This document shows, piece after piece, positions 63,882 to 64,000 of a DNA stretch of 64,000 nucleotides. Origin of the DNA: Lachnospiraceae bacterium (lineage in GTDB: Bacteria > Bacillota > Clostridia > Lachnospirales > Lachnospiraceae). The notes beneath the pieces are model-generated. The model was given only the letters and a program-made list of their open reading frames with translations. It was not told the origin of the DNA and did no database searches. The stretch's first letter is position 1; every line of letters begins with the position of its first letter. A program made the translations under genes and the position numbers. The DNA is taken from the NCBI GenBank assembly GCA_017427685.1, contig JAFRSH010000002.1, forward strand, positions 1 to 64,000. The letters run 5' to 3'.

Positions 63882-64000
63882 ATGAAAGAATTTAAGCCCG
63901 TTAAAGAAGGTAAGGTCAGAGAGATCTACGACCTTGGCGACAGCCTCGTGATCGCCGCAACAGACCGCATCAGCTGCTTTGATGTGATCCTTGACAACAT
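63882..64000 (+). CDS. purC: Phosphoribosylaminoimidazole-succinocarboxamide synthase, N-terminal part (cut by window end)
   Basis: 39 codons visible: [20 protein letters not shown] then [14 protein letters not shown], the characteristic SAICAR synthetase opening (GKVR-IYD, ATDRIS-FD). The enzyme joins aspartate to CAIR in purine synthesis. ATG 63882 follows AAAGGACGAGAG. Confidence 0.93.
   Translation, partial: MKEFKPVKEGKVREIYDLGDSLVIAATDRISCFDVILDN

Overview
The window looks like chromosome of a motile, fermentative, Gram-positive-type anaerobe of the Clostridia (Bacillota), plausibly gut- or rumen-associated. This is inferred from the butyrate kinase/phosphotransacetylase pair, five methyl-accepting chemotaxis genes, Ig-like and BspA/LRR surface proteins, lipobox-bearing transporter binding proteins, and strong AGGAGG-type ribosome binding sites. 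Species cannot be fixed from the sequence. The left ~17 kb is AT-richer and accessory in character; from ~18 kb on the composition is more even and the genes look like core genome.

Layout. 1-8.5 kb: accessory island with the end of a UvrD-like helicase, two unrecognised genes, a GIY-YIG-type (T5orf172/RAMA) protein, a Dna2/UPF1-like helicase with a PLD-like tail and a HelD-like helicase. 8.6-18 kb: a patchwork of single small genes (AlbA_2/wHTH protein, SEC-C protein, UPF0158, DUF2325 protein, ArsC-like, SRAP/YedK, DUF4298, P-loop kinase), interleaved with truncated genes and with 105-170-bp elements ending in a GGGCATAAGCGTTAA motif that resemble integron attC sites. 18-24 kb: secreted Ig-like proteins, a FIST sensor with a soluble MCP, and an orphan LarE. 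24-28 kb: MATE exporter and a dCache MCP. 28-36 kb: a complete carbohydrate-type ABC transporter, a lipoprotein and a complete polar amino acid ABC transporter. 36-42 kb: NhaC antiporter and two MCPs. 42-46.6 kb: moxR-DUF58-transglutaminase operon. 46.8-48.5 kb: HD-GYP remnant, then a candidate RiPP precursor followed 4 bp later by a GT60-type glycosyltransferase. 48.7-53 kb: an MCP interrupted by an in-frame amber codon, birA and an AAA/DUF4143 ATPase. 53-61 kb: surface and secreted proteins (LRR-CHAP-InlB fusion, two paralogous wall/secreted proteins, a lipoprotein), a DUF4037 protein and a small membrane protein. 61-64 kb: buk-pta and, divergently, the start of purC.

Most interesting signals. 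(1) A ~140-nt imperfect hairpin occurs twice, between DUF58 and the transglutaminase gene (minus strand) and upstream of purC (plus strand). The copies share internal sequence while their outer stems differ by paired changes, which points to a conserved structured RNA. (2) The precursor-peptide plus GT60 glycosyltransferase pair could be a small glyco-RiPP system. (3) The 8.9-16.7 kb gene patchwork with attC-like ends may be an integron-like cassette array in a Clostridial genome. (4) Three AATGTTTGCAAACATT-type palindromes sit in front of the LRR-CHAP gene. (5) A single amber codon splits an otherwise full-length chemoreceptor.

All identifications rest on reading sequence and motifs by eye; no database search was run.
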